A program made the translations under genes and the position numbers. 44,229 nucleotides of DNA from Bradyrhizobium valentinum (GTDB lineage: Bacteria; Pseudomonadota; Alphaproteobacteria; Rhizobiales; Xanthobacteraceae): NCBI RefSeq assembly GCF_001440405.1, contig NZ_LLXX01000223.1:1-44229 (forward strand), read 5' to 3'. Of this stretch, positions 17,115 through 24,065 are shown one piece after another (the stretch's first letter is position 1; every line of letters begins with the position of its first letter). The notes beneath the pieces are model-generated. The model was given only the letters and a program-made list of their open reading frames with translations, was not told the DNA's origin and ran no database searches.

Positions 17115-18047
17115 TCAAGCCGCGGGACGGAAATGTCCGGGCGAATGTTTCGTGTCGCGCCGGATCAGCCGGCGCAGCGTGGAAGGCTCCGCATATCCTA
17201 CGCGTCGCGCGATCTCGTCAACCGACAGGCGCGTGGTTTCGAGCAGGAATCGCGCGGTCTCCAGCCTGATCCTCTGCACGAACTGAATCGGTGAGACGCC
17301 GCAGGTCGCAGCAATGCGCCGGGCAAATGTCCGTGGCGCCAGTGCGACGGCTTCGGCGAGCTCCTCGATCGCAAAGTCACGCGCGATGTTGTCGCGCACC
17401 CATTTCTCGGCCTTGGCCATCCTGGGGTCCTGGCCCGCCAGATATGTGATCGCCATGAATGGCGCCTGGGAGCGCCGCTCATCCAGCAGGAGATAGTTGG
17501 CGCAGGCTTTCGCCAAGCCTGGTCCGGCGAACCGGCCGACGACCGCAAGCATCAGGTCCATTTGCGCCATCGCCGCGCCAGCGGTTGCGATCGGCCAATC
17601 GGCGACGACCATCTGCTCTGTCAGTAGTTCGACTCTCGGATAGCGCTGCCGAAACAGCGGCGCGAGCCACCATGTCGTGGTCGCCCGCCGGCCGTCTAGC
17701 AGGCCCGTCTCTGCCAACAGGAAGGTGCTCGCGCAGGACGCGGCGAGCATGGCACCGTTGCTGAACGCGCGGGTGAGCATGTCGCCTGCGCGCCGGCACG
17801 CTGGGCTCTTCAACTTTCTATCCAGTTCGTCTGCCGATGCCGTTCCAAGGCCGGGGACGATGAGGAGTTCGATCCCGCGCAGATTGGCGTCGCTTCGGCG
17901 GGATCCGAAACGCACCGTCGTAACCTTGAATGGCGGAGGAGCGCGCTTTGCAGCGCTGATCCGGTTGGCGGTTGCGATGACGTCGTGGGTGATGGCCGCG
18001 CTCGATGCCATGCATCCCTCGATCTCGACAATAGCGATTTTGGTCAT
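17115..18047 (-). CDS. GlxA-type transcriptional regulator (DJ-1/PfpI + AraC HTH)
   Basis: A 310-aa regulator starting MTKIAIVEIEG at 18047. Residues about 1-190 form a DJ-1/PfpI-like (class I glutamine amidotransferase-like) sensor domain with a Cys in ASCASTFLLAETGLLDGRR, the nucleophile-elbow region. Residues about 210-310 contain the two helix-turn-helix motifs of the AraC family (IEELAEAVALAPRTFARRI and SVDEIARRVGYAEPSTLRRL). It is divergent from a dienelactone hydrolase gene, with an inverted repeat at its start, so it probably controls that gene and itself. The last 27 codons are duplicated in degenerate form at 14410-14492, which makes its 3' end the likely junction of an integrated segment. 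Confidence 0.9.
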   Translation of the reverse strand: MTKIAIVEIEGCMASSAAITHDVIATANRISAAKRAPPPFKVTTVRFGSRRSDANLRGIELLIVPGLGTASADELDRKLKSPACRRAGDMLTRAFSNGAMLAASCASTFLLAETGLLDGRRATTTWWLAPLFRQRYPRVELLTEQMVVADWPIATAGAAMAQMDLMLAVVGRFAGPGLAKACANYLLLDERRSQAPFMAITYLAGQDPRMAKAEKWVRDNIARDFAIEELAEAVALAPRTFARRIAATCGVSPIQFVQRIRLETARFLLETTRLSVDEIARRVGYAEPSTLRRLIRRDTKHSPGHFRPAA

Positions 18048-18081
18048 GTCAAAAAATGCCCGATAAATGTCATTTTTGACA
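18047..18081. promoter_or_regulatory. Inverted repeat between GlxA-type regulator and hydrolase genes
   Basis: TGTCAAAAAATG (18047-18058) and CATTTTTGACA (18071-18081) are inverted copies that differ by one extra A. The repeat begins at the regulator start codon and lies 67 bases before the start of the divergent hydrolase gene. Its position suits autorepression and control of the hydrolase. Which protein binds it is not known. Confidence 0.5.
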
Positions 18082-18147
18082 CTAGCCGACCGACCGTTAA
18101 ATCGCAACGATGCCCGTGAAAAATGCCGCCCGGGAGGAATAGCGCCG

Positions 18148-18990
18148 ATGCCGAAACGGTCCATGAAGCAGGACGATCCGCTCGATGATTTTATGCGTCG
18201 CGACATCGCGCTCGACGGCACTACCAAGGTCGTCTACGTGGCCGGCACAGGGCCCGCCGTCATCGTGATGACGGAGATGCCGGGCATCAGCCCGCATGTC
18301 GCGCGGTTTGCGCGCTGGGTGCGCGACGCCGGCTTCACCGTCTATATGCCGTCGCTGTTCGGGCGGGATGGCGCCGTTCCGGGCGCGGAGGAGGGCGCCG
18401 CTGTCTTTCAGCGCGCCTGCGTGAGCGCCGAGTTTCGCGCGCTTGCTTCAAACGAATCCAGTCCGGTGACAAAGTGGCTCCGGTCGCTGGCGAGATTTGC
18501 ACATGGCGAGTGCGGCGGTCCCGGCGTCGGCGCCATCGGGATGTGTTTTACGGGAAACTTTGCGCTGACCATGATGCTTGAGCGATCGGTGCTGGCGCCG
18601 GTGCTGTCGCAGCCGTCGCTGCCGCTGAACAATCCGGCAGGCATTGAAATCGCGCCCGACGAAGTCAGGTGCGTCCGCGAACGGCTCGAGCGGGAAGATT
18701 TGACGGTATTGGCCTATCGCTTCGAGGGCGACAAGTTCTGCATGGCGCAACGCTTCGCAGCCTATGCGGAAGCGCTCGGTGATCGTTTCATCGGACGGGT
18801 GCTTCCAGACAGCGCGGCGAATACCGATCTTGCGCCGTTCTTCGAGCGCCACGTCACGACCCCGCATAGCGTTGTCACCGCGCACCTGATCGATGAGGCC
18901 GGCCAGCCGACGATCGCGGCACGCGACGAGATCCTGGCGTTCTTCAGGCACAGGCTCGCGTCTCCGCGAAGCGGTCGTTGTTCAAACTAG
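18148..18990 (+). CDS. Dienelactone hydrolase family protein
   Basis: A 280-aa alpha/beta hydrolase of the DLH family. The nucleophile motif is GAIGMCFTGNF, with a Cys nucleophile as in true dienelactone hydrolases (G-x-C-x-G). The oxyanion/beta-3 region reads VIVMTEMPGIS. The likely acid and His lie in the second half, where the sequence diverges from the classical enzyme. The start at 18148 (MPKRSMKQDD) follows GGGAGGAAT; a longer in-frame start at 18067 would overlap the operator. Classical members hydrolyse carboxymethylenebutenolide in chloroaromatic degradation, but many paralogues act on other lactones or esters, so the substrate is open. It is divergent from a GlxA-type regulator that probably controls it. 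Confidence 0.85.
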   Translation: MPKRSMKQDDPLDDFMRRDIALDGTTKVVYVAGTGPAVIVMTEMPGISPHVARFARWVRDAGFTVYMPSLFGRDGAVPGAEEGAAVFQRACVSAEFRALASNESSPVTKWLRSLARFAHGECGGPGVGAIGMCFTGNFALTMMLERSVLAPVLSQPSLPLNNPAGIEIAPDEVRCVRERLEREDLTVLAYRFEGDKFCMAQRFAAYAEALGDRFIGRVLPDSAANTDLAPFFERHVTTPHSVVTAHLIDEAGQPTIAARDEILAFFRHRLASPRSGRCSN

Positions 18991-19175
18991 ATTTCACTCC
19001 AAATCACATAGCCGTCCGCAGAACAAACACGTCCGCGCGCTCCCATTCAGGTTCGCATGGGCCGAGGCGGAATTTAAATCCGTATTTCGCGCATGGCGAC
19101 AGGAAACCGGCTCACCAGCGCGGCGTTTACTAGAAGCGGCCGCATCGCCTTGCGTTGCAGGCGTAATGCTCAATT

Positions 19176-19204
19176 TTGCTCACGCCATCGCTTCTAAGTA
19201 TAGT
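19176..19204 (+). promoter_or_regulatory. Sigma-70-type promoter of phosphoglucomutase gene
   Basis: TTGCTC (19176-19181) and TATAGT (19199-19204) are separated by 17 bases. The expected transcript start near 19211 leaves a leader of about 23 bases before the GTG start at 19235. This is the best housekeeping-type promoter I found in the window. Confidence 0.6.
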
Positions 19205-19234
19205 GCGGCCAAATCACCCATTCCGTGAGGTCAT

Positions 19235-20875
19235 GTGACTGCCCCCAATCCCGCTGCCGGCAAGCCGGTCGACCCCGCCTCCCTCGTCAACGTGCCGCAA
19301 TTGGTAACGGCTTATTTTGCGTCGAAACCGGATCCGTCCGATTCCACCCAGCGCGTTGCCTTCGGAACCTCGGGTCATCGCGGGACGTCGCTGAAGAATT
19401 CGTTCAACGAAAATCATATCCTGGCGACGACGCAGGCGATCTGCGATCACCGCCGCGAAACCGGGCTCACCGGCCCGCTGTTCCTCGGCATCGATACGCA
19501 CGCGCTCGCCGAGCCGGCGTTGGCGAGCGCGGTGGAAGTATTTGCCGCGAACGGCGTCGAGATCATGATCGACGAGCGCAGCGGCTATACGCCGACGCCC
19601 GTCATCTCGCATGCGATCTTGAGCTACAACAAGGGCCGAACGAGCGGGCTCGCCGATGGCGTCGTCATCTCACCTTCGCACAATCCGCCGGAGGATGGCG
19701 GGTACAAATACAACCCGCCGCATGGCGGCCCCGCCGATACCGATGTAACGGGAAAGGTCGAAAAGGCCGCCAACGCCTATATCGAAGCGGACATGAAGGG
19801 CGTGGCGCGAATGCCGTACGAGCGCGCCCGCAAGGCACCCTCGACACATCTGTACGACTACATCCGTCCCTATGTCGCCGATCTCGGCAATGCCGTGGAC
19901 ATGGCGCTGATCAAATCATCGGGCGTGAAAATCGGGATCGATCCACTGGGCGGCGCCGCCGTTCACTACTGGCAGCCGCTGATCGAGCACTACGGAATCA
20001 GCGCGACTGTTGTGAACGCTGCCGTCGACCCGACGTTCCGTTTCATGACGGCGGACTGGGATGGAAAAATCCGGATGGATTGTTCCTCGCCATTTGCGAT
20101 GGCAAGCCTGATTGCGATGCGCGACAGGTTCGATGTCGCCTTTGCCAACGATACCGACGCCGATCGGCACGGCATCGTGACGCGCACGGGTGGCCTGATG
20201 AATCCAAATCATTTTCTCGCGGCTGCGATCGCCTATCTGTTCGAGCATCGGCCGCAATGGAGCAGGGAGGCCGCGATCGGCAAGACCATTGTCTCCAGTT
20301 CGATCATCGATCGCGTCGCAAGGAAGTTGAATCGCAAGCTGGTGGAAACCCCGGTCGGCTTCAAATGGTTCGTCGAAGGCCTCGGCACCGGTGCGTTCGG
20401 CTTCGCCGGCGAGGAAAGCGCCGGCGCATCGTTCCTCAAGCGCGACGGCTCGGTGTGGACGACCGACAAGGACGGCGTCGTGATGGGGCTGCTCGCCGCC
20501 GAAATCCTCGGCCGCACCGGCCGCGATCCAAGTCAGTTGTTTGCCGGCCTGACCGCCGAACTCGGCGTGCCCTATTACGAGCGAATCGACGTACCGGCAA
20601 CGCCGAAACAGAAGAGCGCACTAAAGGCGCTCGGGCCGGAGCAACTCGATATGCGCCAGCTTGCCGGTGAACCGGTCAGCGCGATCCGGATCCGGGCGCC
20701 GGGCAACGATCAGTCCTTCGGCGGCATCAAGGTCGAGTCCGAGGCGGGATGGTTTGCCGCGCGGCCGTCCGGCACCGAAGACGTCTACAAGATCTACGCC
20801 GAGAGCTTCCGGGACCAGAACCATCTCAAGACGATTCAGCAGGACGCCCAGCGCGCCATCGCGAAGGCCTTCTGA
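19235..20875 (+). CDS. pgm: Phosphoglucomutase, alpha-D-glucose specific
   Basis: A 546-aa enzyme interconverting glucose 1-phosphate and glucose 6-phosphate in the cytoplasm, linking glycolysis with glycogen, exopolysaccharide and nucleotide-sugar synthesis. The active-site loop is SPSHNPPEDGG (146-156) with the phosphoserine Ser148, and the phrase YKYNPPHGGPADTD is typical of the bacterial Pgm subfamily. The magnesium loop is DTDADRHG, the sugar-binding loop GEESAGAS and the phosphate-binding loop RPSGTEDVYK near the C-terminus. Length is as expected. Translation starts at GTG 19235 with GAGG just upstream. The gene has its own sigma-70-like promoter and no obvious operon partner. Confidence 0.96.
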   Translation: MTAPNPAAGKPVDPASLVNVPQLVTAYFASKPDPSDSTQRVAFGTSGHRGTSLKNSFNENHILATTQAICDHRRETGLTGPLFLGIDTHALAEPALASAVEVFAANGVEIMIDERSGYTPTPVISHAILSYNKGRTSGLADGVVISPSHNPPEDGGYKYNPPHGGPADTDVTGKVEKAANAYIEADMKGVARMPYERARKAPSTHLYDYIRPYVADLGNAVDMALIKSSGVKIGIDPLGGAAVHYWQPLIEHYGISATVVNAAVDPTFRFMTADWDGKIRMDCSSPFAMASLIAMRDRFDVAFANDTDADRHGIVTRTGGLMNPNHFLAAAIAYLFEHRPQWSREAAIGKTIVSSSIIDRVARKLNRKLVETPVGFKWFVEGLGTGAFGFAGEESAGASFLKRDGSVWTTDKDGVVMGLLAAEILGRTGRDPSQLFAGLTAELGVPYYERIDVPATPKQKSALKALGPEQLDMRQLAGEPVSAIRIRAPGNDQSFGGIKVESEAGWFAARPSGTEDVYKIYAESFRDQNHLKTIQQDAQRAIAKAF

Positions 20876-21135
20876 CCTCAGCGGTGAGCCGGCAGCAGAA
20901 GCCGCGGGGTTCGCCTACCGGCGACGGAAGAATATTGCGCCAGACTGCGCCCGGCTGCGCCAGTTCGGCACACTCCTGACCACTGGCGGCTGCGGAGCTG
21001 AATTTCGGACGCCGTCGCGCTTGCGATCACGCTGAAATCACGAAGGCCCCCGCAGTGTTAGGATCGGGAGTTAGCTGCCAGCAAGCCGTCCGCAACGGGG
21101 GGCCTGTGAGCTATCGCGGTTACCGGGGGATGGAA

Positions 21136-21462
21136 ATGAGTGCGGAATCGGTTGTCTACTATCTGAATCGCGTGCCTGAGAGCGATCCGAATGACCAAAC
21201 CGAATGGCTTGTAACGGCATTGGGGAACTATACCGGCGCGGAGCTGCGAGAATTGCTCTATGTAGCGGAAGAGCCGGGGTTCTTTGAATTGATGCGCGGG
21301 CTGTTTGCGCTCTCGGATGAGAGCCGTGCCGTCCTGCAGCATTTTCTCGAAACCGGTCACCCGCCGGCCATGAAAGCGGCGATCGACACGAAAGGTCGGT
21401 TGACGATTGAGCATGTTAGCGACGAGCAGCGGGTAAAATTGCTCCCGGGGATCGCAAATTAG
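21136..21462 (+). CDS. Hypothetical 108-aa protein
   Basis: A small acidic cytoplasmic protein without a family I recognise. It is mostly helical, with LRELLYVAEEPGFFELMRGLFAL in the middle (first part LRELLYVAEEPGF), and no cysteine or membrane segment. The start at 21136 (MSAESVVYY) is preferred because GGGGGA lies seven bases upstream; an in-frame ATG two codons earlier at 21130 overlaps that site. The gene precedes an XRE-type regulator by 61 bases on the same strand and may share its transcript. Confidence 0.65.
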   Translation: MSAESVVYYLNRVPESDPNDQTEWLVTALGNYTGAELRELLYVAEEPGFFELMRGLFALSDESRAVLQHFLETGHPPAMKAAIDTKGRLTIEHVSDEQRVKLLPGIAN

Positions 21463-21523
21463 CGTCTGCAGCTCCCTGAGGTTGTGCTAGGGTTTCCCAG
21501 CTTGAACAGTTGGGAGCCGACCC

Positions 21524-22027
21524 ATGGCGACGAGGAAATCTGACCCGCTCGATGCGATGGTGGGCGCCAGGATCCGCATGTTTCGGGTCAACCGCGGCAT
21601 AAGCCAAGCCATGCTCGCGGAACGGATCGGTGTTACCTTCCAACAGGTACAGAAATACGAGCGGGGCGCCGACCGGATCGGCGCCGGCCGGCTGTCGCGA
21701 ATTGCTTCCGTGCTGGGCGTTTCAGTTGGCGAGTTGTTCGAAGCTTCCGGGGCTGAATCTCCCGGCTTGAATTCGCTGGTTCGCTTGCTCGCCGAGCCGG
21801 ACGCCTTGCGCGCTCTCAAGGCCTATGCGCGTACGACCGATCCGCGTGTGCGGCTTAGCATCGCGAAGCTCGTTCAAAGCATCGCCGATCGAGCTCCAGC
21901 GGCGAAGGCCACGGTCGCGCGGCTGGATACTTTCGACCGTGATAAGCGGCGAGGTTTCGGTGGCGAGGATGGTCTTCCGCAGGAAGGCGAGCCGCAATCT
22001 CATGCCGCCCCCGTTTGCCCGCGGTAA
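21524..22027 (+). CDS. XRE/Cro-family helix-turn-helix regulator
   Basis: A 167-aa DNA-binding protein. The HTH_3 domain occupies about residues 14-73, with the recognition region ISQAMLAERIGVTFQQVQKY typical of rhizobial XRE regulators. Residues 80-122 form a helical extension that may dimerise. The last 45 residues look low-complexity and could be read through from a former stop. GGGAGCC precedes the ATG. It is encoded just left of the 184-aa unknown gene and the YcaO gene and converges on the former, so it could regulate that locus, but no direct evidence ties them. Confidence 0.85.
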   Translation: MATRKSDPLDAMVGARIRMFRVNRGISQAMLAERIGVTFQQVQKYERGADRIGAGRLSRIASVLGVSVGELFEASGAESPGLNSLVRLLAEPDALRALKAYARTTDPRVRLSIAKLVQSIADRAPAAKATVARLDTFDRDKRRGFGGEDGLPQEGEPQSHAAPVCPR

Positions 22028-22041
22028 TCCCCTCGCAGGCG

Positions 22042-22596
22042 TCAGCCGGTCGCGCGAATCGCAAGCCGCTCCGGAGGCCTGGTGCCGGGAATGAATTCGC
22101 CGATCCAGTCACGGCGCGTCGCTTCGATATGCCAGGACATTGCTTCAGCCGAATAGGGTGCAGGATCGGGGATATCCTTGCGGATCTCCTTGCCGTCGAG
22201 CCAGCCGCAACTGTGCGAGTAACGCGCTTTGCAGACGAGATGGATATCGCCATGATCCTGCAGCAACACATATCCATCGGCTGGGAAAAACGTGCCGGCA
22301 AGCTCGATCGCACCGGGCAATTGGCGGACCAACAGGAACGTGCTGGTGGATTGCGTTTCCGATTCCGAGACCAGCACGCCGACCAGGCTGTGGATCGGCG
22401 CAATCGCCTGCGGTGCAACCAGTGCGAGAGGCTCCGTGATCGGGCCGGCCGTCGCAATCGAAAGAAATTCGCCCTCCGGTCCCCAGCGGCAAGCGATCAG
22501 CCACTCGCGGCTGCGGCTACGAATCAAGGTCGGCTTGGCATAATCTGATCGAGCAATGTCTGCTGCCATGGCTATGACTAGGGCTTTCGCGAGCAT
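22042..22596 (-). CDS. Unknown 184-aa protein divergent from ycaO-like gene
   Basis: Not recognised. The protein begins with a short hydrophobic segment (MLAKALVIAMAADIA), too weak for a confident signal peptide, followed by beta-rich text. Notable parts are LIACRWGPEGEFLSIATAG, a central SLVGVLVSESETQSTS, LLQDHGDIHLVCKARYSHSC and a C-terminal WHIEATRRDWIGEFIPG. Two cysteines (CKARYSHSC) could bind metal or form a disulfide. A strong GGAGGA lies seven bases before the ATG at 22596. It diverges from the YcaO gene across 68 bases that hold an inverted repeat, so joint control is likely. It does not resemble TfuA, the usual small partner of stand-alone YcaO proteins in rhizobia. Confidence 0.7.
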   Translation of the reverse strand: MLAKALVIAMAADIARSDYAKPTLIRSRSREWLIACRWGPEGEFLSIATAGPITEPLALVAPQAIAPIHSLVGVLVSESETQSTSTFLLVRQLPGAIELAGTFFPADGYVLLQDHGDIHLVCKARYSHSCGWLDGKEIRKDIPDPAPYSAEAMSWHIEATRRDWIGEFIPGTRPPERLAIRATG

Positions 22597-22624
22597 AAGT
22601 TCCTCCAGGGTGAGGGCGGGCTGG

Positions 22625-22659
22625 CCTCACGACCGGAGTCTGCGCGCAGAGTCGTGAGG
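22625..22659. promoter_or_regulatory. Nested inverted repeats in the ycaO divergent promoter
   Basis: CCTCACGAC (22625-22633) and GTCGTGAGG (22651-22659) are perfect inverted copies. Between them lies a perfect 12-bp palindrome, TCTGCGCGCAGA (22639-22650). The element fills half of the 68-bp space between the divergent 184-aa and YcaO genes and ends five bases before the YcaO start codon. It could be an operator for one of the two nearby regulators or a leader hairpin hiding the YcaO ribosome-binding site. Confidence 0.55.
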
Positions 22660-22664
22660 TCACC

Positions 22665-24026
22665 GTGAGCGGCACCGAAAATTCGATGCAAGAATTGTTT
22701 GCACGCGCGGCATCGTTGCTTCTTGGCAACGAAGTGGACGCGGCCGGCGATCACGATGCCAGACGTATCCTGCAGGCGCTGGAATATGCCTCGGAATCCG
22801 GCAACCGGATTGATTCGGAGACCGCGAATCGCGCCCATTTGCTTATCGCTGCGTCCCGGTTTGCGCGGGTGTTCGAACTGGCCTCACCCGATGCGCCCAG
22901 CCTGATCAGCTTTGGTGCGCAATTCGATCCAGCGCTTGCCGATCCCTTGCATGACGGAAGCCCGATGGTCGGCGTTTCCGGCGTCGGTCTGACGTTGCAG
23001 CACGCGTTTCAGGGCTGCATCGGCGAGGGGATCGAGTATCTCTCTCAATTGCAGACCGGAACAGACCTGTTGCTCAAACCCGGCGTCGACGACTGGGCCG
23101 AAAAACTCGGTCCGAAGGCGCTTGAGCTGGTCGCCGCCCTTTCGGAACGCCGCGTACAACCGGAGCGAGCGCTTTCCTGGTGTCGCGCGACGAGACTGGC
23201 CGACGGCGGCGAGGTGTGGCTTCCGGCGGACATCTGCCTGCGGCGTCCGCCGGCGCAACGCGACTTCGCGCCGCCATCCCCCCTGAGCATCGGATCGGCC
23301 GCCGGTCCGTCACGGGACGCCGCAGCATTGCACGGCCTGTTGGAATTGATCGAGCGCGATGCGGCCGGCCTGTGGTGGCGGGGCGGTCAGTTGGCCCGAT
23401 CGATTCCGGTGCAACATGAAGCCGGCATCGCGGCGGAAGCCTTGTTGCGGCAGCTCCGGCACGGCGCTTCGGTGCCGCGACGGACATGGCTACTGGATAT
23501 CACGACGGATATCGGCGTGCCCTGCGTCGCGGCCGCCTCCTGCCGCGCGGACGGTTCCGGTTTTGCCTTCGGCCTCGCCGCGCGGCCGGCGCTCGAGGCC
23601 GCGGTCCGCTCCGCGATTCTGGAAATGTGTCAGCTCGAACTGGCCGACGCCGTCGTCGCCACCAAACGCCGCGAGCGCGGCGATGACGCGCTCAACGCAC
23701 AGGATCGCATCCACGTGCAGCGCGCGGCGATCGATGCCGATCAGTGCAGACTGCTGCAGCCGGTCGCGGAGTACGCGGCCCATCTGCCCCTTCACGCAAC
23801 TGAAGCGAGCGTCATATTTAGATTGATCGTACAGCGTTTGGAACAATTGGGAATCGAGACGTTCTGCCTCGATCTCACGCGCCAGCGCTTCGCCGTTCCG
23901 GTGGTTCGCGTGATTGCCCCGGGCCTGCAACTCGAGCCATCCGAAATCGTCACGGCCAGGCTGCAGGATGCGATTGCGCGAACCGGCGGCGGCGCAACCT
24001 ATACCGGGGGTGTCTCTTTGATATAG
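22665..24026 (+). CDS. Stand-alone YcaO-domain protein
   Basis: A 453-aa protein with a YcaO domain over about residues 100-425. Three ATP/Mg-binding blocks are seen: GVSGVGLTLQHAF then GEGIEYLS (E121, E124), LLELIERDAAGLWWRGG (E227, E230) preceded by the GSAAG turn, and SAILEMCQLE (E320, Q323). The C-terminal block LDLTRQRFAVPVVRVIAPGL (403-421) is typical. YcaO enzymes activate a backbone amide with ATP to form azolines, thioamides or amidines. Unlike azoline cyclodehydratases it lacks a PxPxP tail, ending GGVSLI, and no E1-like partner or TfuA is encoded nearby. The first 95 residues are an extra helical region. Translation starts at GTG 22665. A BTAD regulator gene follows after 39 bases. 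Confidence 0.85.
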   Translation: MSGTENSMQELFARAASLLLGNEVDAAGDHDARRILQALEYASESGNRIDSETANRAHLLIAASRFARVFELASPDAPSLISFGAQFDPALADPLHDGSPMVGVSGVGLTLQHAFQGCIGEGIEYLSQLQTGTDLLLKPGVDDWAEKLGPKALELVAALSERRVQPERALSWCRATRLADGGEVWLPADICLRRPPAQRDFAPPSPLSIGSAAGPSRDAAALHGLLELIERDAAGLWWRGGQLARSIPVQHEAGIAAEALLRQLRHGASVPRRTWLLDITTDIGVPCVAAASCRADGSGFAFGLAARPALEAAVRSAILEMCQLELADAVVATKRRERGDDALNAQDRIHVQRAAIDADQCRLLQPVAEYAAHLPLHATEASVIFRLIVQRLEQLGIETFCLDLTRQRFAVPVVRVIAPGLQLEPSEIVTARLQDAIARTGGGATYTGGVSLI

Positions 24027-24065
24027 ACTGGCGGGAATTAACCAACCGGTTCCGGAAACCGTTGC

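Noticed and set aside
19225..20670. 481-codon frame overlapping pgm on the same strand
   Set aside because: It is Arg-rich and out of frame with the clearly supported phosphoglucomutase.
22042..22596. Assignment of the 184-aa protein as TfuA
   Set aside because: TfuA is the expected partner of rhizobial YcaO proteins, but the N-terminal GP-x-L and the GAASMGALRAAE-type motif are absent.
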